From Acetobacter sp. UBA5411 (lineage in GTDB: Bacteria; Pseudomonadota; Alphaproteobacteria; Acetobacterales; Acetobacteraceae), in the NCBI RefSeq assembly GCF_002409645.1, contig NZ_DHNR01000032.1, positions 1 through 24,774 of the forward strand: a DNA stretch of 24,774 nt, read 5' to 3'. The number at the start of each line of letters is the position of its first letter. Position 1 is the first letter of the stretch. A program made the translations under genes and the position numbers. This document shows positions 21,803-24,774 of the stretch, piece after piece. The notes under the pieces are model-generated. The model was not told the DNA's origin, searched no databases, and worked only from the letters and a program-made list of their open reading frames with translations.

Positions 21803-22051
21803 TTAAGGATGTTTCTGAAGCCACGTGGTTGCGAATGAGCAGTGCGACACAACATTCAGCCCGGCTGCGCGGGCCATGTCACGCGCATGCCGCACCAGCG
21901 CCGAACCGACACCGCGACCACCAACTTCATCGGGCACATCGGTATGCCGGATGATAAGGTTTTTCCCCTCCAGCGTGTAGTCGAGCCATGCCTTGTGACC
22001 GTCAATCTCGACCTCAAGACGATGAGCATTCTGGTTGTCATGAATCTGCAT
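21803..22051 (-). CDS. small GNAT-family N-acetyltransferase (YjdJ/NATD1 type)
   Basis: This 82-residue protein is the minimal GNAT fold. The acetyl-CoA binding loop is GGRGVGSALV (44-53), followed by a helix and a final SHCSFATTWLQKHP, where this small family has a conserved Cys (Cys71) and a terminal WLxKHP. The length is normal for the family. An excellent AGGAGGG ribosome site precedes the ATG at 22051. It follows the symporter gene by 80 bases on the same strand, with a hairpin between them. The acetylation target is unknown. Confidence 0.85.
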   Translation of the reverse strand: MQIHDNQNAHRLEVEIDGHKAWLDYTLEGKNLIIRHTDVPDEVGGRGVGSALVRHARDMARAAGLNVVSHCSFATTWLQKHP

Positions 22052-22093
22052 GCGTCCCTCCTGTCCTGCCTCTTTTGCTCTGACATTCTAAAC

Positions 22094-22118
22094 ACCTGAC
22101 ACCCATCCGGGTTCAGGT
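22094..22118 (-). terminator. hairpin between the symporter and GNAT genes
   Basis: The arms ACCTGA (22094-22099) and TCAGGT (22113-22118) pair, and CCC/GGG inside extends the stem past a small internal loop. It lies 14 bases beyond the symporter stop. The minus-strand sequence after it has only a short GTTTAG, so termination would be partial. Confidence 0.4.
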
Positions 22119-22131
22119 CGGTCAGTCGGGA

Positions 22132-23586
22132 CTACGCCTTTCGTCCCAGAGGCACGCCGACCAGCAGGGTGATTGCCACGCCAAGCGGCACCAGCCACGG
22201 AAAGGCGATGGCGTGTCCTCCCGGATGCACAAAACCGATGAGCAGCGCCATGACCAGGATCGTGACGAGAAAGGCGATCATCGCACCGTTTTCCGTCACC
22301 CGAGGGAACAGAAGGCCGAGCAGAAACGCTCCGAGAAGCGCACCGTAGGAATAGCCCGCGATCTGGAAACCGAACAGCAGCACCGACTGGGCCGAGGCGG
22401 AAAACGCGCAGGCCGTGGCGATAAGCGCCAGCGCCCAGAATCCGGTGACGCTCCATGTCACGGCGCGGCTGGCTGGACGTGCGGTTCCGATCAGATCGGC
22501 GAAGGTCGAGCCGGTCATGGCGTTCAGCGCCGAGGACAGGGAGCCCATCGTGGCGCTGATGATCGCCGCGACCAGCAGACCAGACAGACCGGCGGGCAGG
22601 TCATTGACGATAAAGCGGGGAAAGAGCTCGTCTGGAGAAGTGAACCCCAGCGCTGCGAGAGGCAGCCCACCATTGCGCGCCCACAGAAATATGCCGACCA
22701 GAGACAGTAGAGCGAACAGGATTGTCACCACAAAGGCGCTGCCGATCATGGCCCGTTGCGCGTCACGCAACGAACGGGCCGCGAGTGCGCGCTGCACCAT
22801 CAGCTGATCCGTGCCGTGCGAGGCCATGGCGAGGACCGCCCCGCCAACAAGCGCGGTCAGCGGTGCATACGGGCTTGTCAGAACGGGTGCATGAAACGCG
22901 AAAGGCAGGAGGTGGCCGGAGCCGGGGAGAAGAGCCGTCTGCTCCGGCGTGAGATGCTGCCAGAGCAGAAAGGCGCAGAGTGCCGCCCCTAAACTGTAGA
23001 GCAGAAACTGCGCCGCATCGGACCACACGACAGCCCGTAGCCCTCCGATCGCGGTATAAAGCGCAGTCAGCGCGGTCAGGCCGAGCAGGACGGAGAGCGG
23101 CGACAGTGACATGCCACGAGCGGCGAGCAGGGCGCATATGGGAAGCGTGGAGGCGAACAGGCGCACGGCCTCCGCCAGCAGGCGCGTCATAAGAAACGTG
23201 ATGGCAGCGAGTCGCTGCATCCGCCGTCCAAAACGCAGGGCCAGATACTGGTAGGCGCTGGCGAGGTCGCCGCGCATGTAAAGCGGCAGCAGAGTGCGGG
23301 CGACGACGATACGGCCCAGCAGATAGCCGCCACCCAGCCCTACAAACACCATTCCCTGCGTGTAAGCGATGCCGGGCACGCTGATGACCGTCAGCGTCGA
23401 GGTCTCGGTGGCGACGATGGACAGGCAGATGGCCCATGCGGGCAGGCTTCGGTGCGCGTCCAGCAGATCTTCCGGCGAGCGGGCTTTCTTCCGCCCCCAC
23501 GGCAGGGCTCCGGACAGGGCGAGCGATCCGACGGTGAGAGCGACAAGCCAGAGGAGGATGACGGCCGGGTCGAGCAGGCTGGTCAT
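22132..23586 (-). CDS. sodium:solute symporter family transporter
   Basis: This 484-residue inner membrane protein has about 13 hydrophobic segments across its whole length, as expected for the sodium:solute symporter (SSS) family. Family features include the early SIVATETSTLTVISVPG segment, YTAIGGLRAVVWSDAAQF in the middle (the SSS signature region) and ISATMGSLSSALNAMTGS in the later sodium-site helix. Length and layout are normal. The solute cannot be read from the sequence; sugars, amino acids, organic acids and urea are all carried by the family. The ATG at 23586 has no clear ribosome site. It is followed by the GNAT gene, possibly co-transcribed past a weak hairpin. Confidence 0.88.
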   Translation of the reverse strand: MTSLLDPAVILLWLVALTVGSLALSGALPWGRKKARSPEDLLDAHRSLPAWAICLSIVATETSTLTVISVPGIAYTQGMVFVGLGGGYLLGRIVVARTLLPLYMRGDLASAYQYLALRFGRRMQRLAAITFLMTRLLAEAVRLFASTLPICALLAARGMSLSPLSVLLGLTALTALYTAIGGLRAVVWSDAAQFLLYSLGAALCAFLLWQHLTPEQTALLPGSGHLLPFAFHAPVLTSPYAPLTALVGGAVLAMASHGTDQLMVQRALAARSLRDAQRAMIGSAFVVTILFALLSLVGIFLWARNGGLPLAALGFTSPDELFPRFIVNDLPAGLSGLLVAAIISATMGSLSSALNAMTGSTFADLIGTARPASRAVTWSVTGFWALALIATACAFSASAQSVLLFGFQIAGYSYGALLGAFLLGLLFPRVTENGAMIAFLVTILVMALLIGFVHPGGHAIAFPWLVPLGVAITLLVGVPLGRKA

Positions 23587-23679
23587 GGGAAGGTAGAAGT
23601 AGGCTGAAAGGGCACGGCTGTCTCTGAATGGCTGTCAGGGCACTGTGAAGCGGGATCGAAACGAAAGCAAACTGATTGC

Positions 23680-24018
23680 ATGGAGAGGATTGATGGGCTA
23701 GCGGCTGAAAGGATGAAGCGCGCCCTCCTGTCCGTCCCTGTCCCCGGCATGCCGCAACGCCCCCGACAACGGGGCGGGAAAGTCGGGGTATTGCTCTGCC
23801 TGCTCGTTATTTACGCTGGGGGTCTGTTCTACATGACGCGCCCCGGAAAGATCATGGTGCCGCCGGTCGAGAAGCATATTTCCATCAGGATTCTGCCCTG
23901 GCGGATGGTGATTCCGAACGTGCCTCTCCCTCCGCCAGTTCTTGAGCAGCCGCCCGTGGTGCAGATCCCTCCCCCGCATCTGCCTAAAACGAGAAATACC
24001 CACAGGAACAGGCGCTGA
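23680..24018 (+). CDS. membrane-anchored proline-rich protein, TonB-like N-terminus only
   Basis: This 112-residue protein has a basic N-terminal part (RPRQRGGK), one membrane segment (about 35-52, VGVLLCLLVIYAGGLFYM) and a short periplasmic tail with a proline-rich run (PLPPPVLEQPPVVQIPPPHLP, 82-102). This is the plan of the TonB N-terminus, but the C-terminal TonB domain that contacts receptors is missing: the protein stops with a basic tail after the proline part. I do not recognise a family. The ATG at 23680 has no good ribosome site; an ATG at 23713 is directly abutted by GAAAGG, too close to serve. It could be a real small envelope protein or a truncated TonB-like gene. Confidence 0.55.
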   Translation: MERIDGLAAERMKRALLSVPVPGMPQRPRQRGGKVGVLLCLLVIYAGGLFYMTRPGKIMVPPVEKHISIRILPWRMVIPNVPLPPPVLEQPPVVQIPPPHLPKTRNTHRNRR

Positions 24019-24330
24019 GTCGTCTATTGAAGATCGCCCGGTCTTTCTGGCTCATCGGAGCGGAAGGCTCTCACGTTCAGGATGGATTATTCTTCTCGAT
24101 TTGGAGAATTTCATTTCGGAAAGGCCTTGGGAATAGACAGGGTATGAAACGTTTCCGGGACCTTCGCTTTCACCGAAGCATTGCCGACGAACAAACCAGT
24201 CTCTTCTCTGCCAGCATGTATCAGAAAACAAAAGATCTGCCCGGCTGTATGGCGTCTGCCAAAAGCCTGCCATAATCTGTACGCTATTACGGGTCGAAAG
24301 ACCCCGACAGACAAGGCAGTATTTCAAGGC
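24019..24330. other. intergenic region before the glycosyltransferase gene
   Basis: I see no gene in these 312 bases. The one structural element is a tight hairpin GGGTC-GAAA-GACCC (24291-24304), with a stable GNRA tetraloop, within 30 bases of the glycosyltransferase start. Without a T run it is more likely a leader structure than a terminator. Confidence 0.4.
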
Positions 24331-24774
24331 ATGCGCAAGTCTTCGCTTACCATTGTCCATGTCGGTCCGTTCATGACCGGCCTGCGTGTGGGGCCGAAAC
24401 ATTCCGTCCAGATCAAACTGTCCAACGGTCTCATCAGACGGGGCCATCTTGTGCTCAATTTTGCCGACCGGGATGTGGCAAGAGCCGCGTCACTCTTCGG
24501 CAGTCGCAAGTTCGGACGACGTGCGGTCAACAAGGCGCTCATAGCCTTCTGCCGTCAGCACCAGCCCGATATCCTGCTGATGGGTCATGCCGACATGATC
24601 GATGCCGAAACGGTCGCCGCTGTGCGCGATATCGTGCCGGGTGTGCGGATTGCGCAGTGGAATGTGGACCCGCTGTTTGAGCCGGACAATGTGCGACGCA
24701 TCCGTGGCAAGCTCGGGGTCGTGGATAAAACCTTCATTTCAACAGCGGGCGAACCGCTCGAACGGATGCGTGAC
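24331..24774 (+). CDS. glycosyltransferase, CgeB-like, N-terminal part (cut by window end)
   Basis: The frame is open from the ATG at 24331 to the last base, 148 codons without a stop. The start MRKSSLTIVHVGPFMTGL is a typical first Rossmann strand of a GT-B glycosyltransferase. Later PDILLMGHADMI and RIAQWNVDPLFEPDN follow the pattern of the CgeB/DUF3880-type N-terminal domain, in which an Asp after a Trp lies near the domain interface. The acceptor, and any link to the lipid locus or surface polysaccharide, cannot be judged. AAGG lies 3 bases before the ATG, rather close. The nucleotide-sugar site would be in the missing C-terminal half. Confidence 0.7.
   Translation, partial: MRKSSLTIVHVGPFMTGLRVGPKHSVQIKLSNGLIRRGHLVLNFADRDVARAASLFGSRKFGRRAVNKALIAFCRQHQPDILLMGHADMIDAETVAAVRDIVPGVRIAQWNVDPLFEPDNVRRIRGKLGVVDKTFISTAGEPLERMRD

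Noticed and set aside
21803..22051. Small GNAT protein as the missing ceramide synthase
   Set aside because: It is only 82 residues and matches the minimal YjdJ/NATD1 acetyltransferase type; ceramide synthases are much larger, and it sits with a symporter.

Overview
The window looks like the chromosome of an acetic acid bacterium (Acetobacteraceae, Alphaproteobacteria). I infer this from the moderately GC-rich coding sequence, from a serine palmitoyltransferase gene next to its own acyl carrier protein and fatty acyl-AMP ligase (sphingolipids are known from this family), and from a polyol (mannitol-type) dehydrogenase. No rRNA, tRNA, CRISPR array or intact insertion sequence was seen.

Layout. 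Bases 1-1126 are gene-poor, with only a possible gene tail at 1-204. Bases 1127-13342 form the main block, a sphingolipid locus in three transcription units. Unit 1 (+) is fatty acyl-AMP ligase, acyl carrier protein and serine palmitoyltransferase. Unit 2 (-) is a lipid kinase overlapping a Tam41-like nucleotidyltransferase, followed on the same strand by a DadA-type amino acid dehydrogenase. Unit 3 (+) is a tightly coupled five-gene operon: metallophosphoesterase, LptF-like permease, LptG-like permease, fatty acid hydroxylase-fold enzyme and MobA-like nucleotidyltransferase. Every junction in unit 3 is a 4-base stop/start overlap. Units 2 and 3 diverge from one intergenic region with a promoter candidate on each strand. 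After this come guaA (-), a small exported protein (+) and nagA (+). An AT-richer insert (about 17030-20160) carries an SMC/RloC-like AAA ATPase, probably a defence gene. The right end holds a mannitol-type dehydrogenase (-), a sodium:solute symporter with a small GNAT protein (-), a proline-rich membrane-anchored protein (+) and the start of a CgeB-like glycosyltransferase (+, cut by the window end).

How the genes may work together. AMP ligase plus ACP plus SPT should make 3-ketosphinganine from an ACP-bound acyl chain and serine. The hydroxylase could oxidise the long-chain base or the acyl chain. The kinase plus the Tam41-like enzyme suggest phosphorylation and then CDP-activation of a lipid, possibly ceramide. 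The phosphoesterase and MobA-like enzyme fit headgroup assembly. The LptF/LptG pair could form a dedicated transporter to the outer membrane. The kinase/Tam41 pair and the operon-embedded LptFG are the most promising candidates for an undescribed lipid pathway. Ketosphinganine reductase and ceramide synthase are not in the window.

A second theme is a family of AT-rich nested-palindrome repeats at gene ends (4577-4655, 13395-13440, 15756-15836), two of which could fold as three-way junctions.
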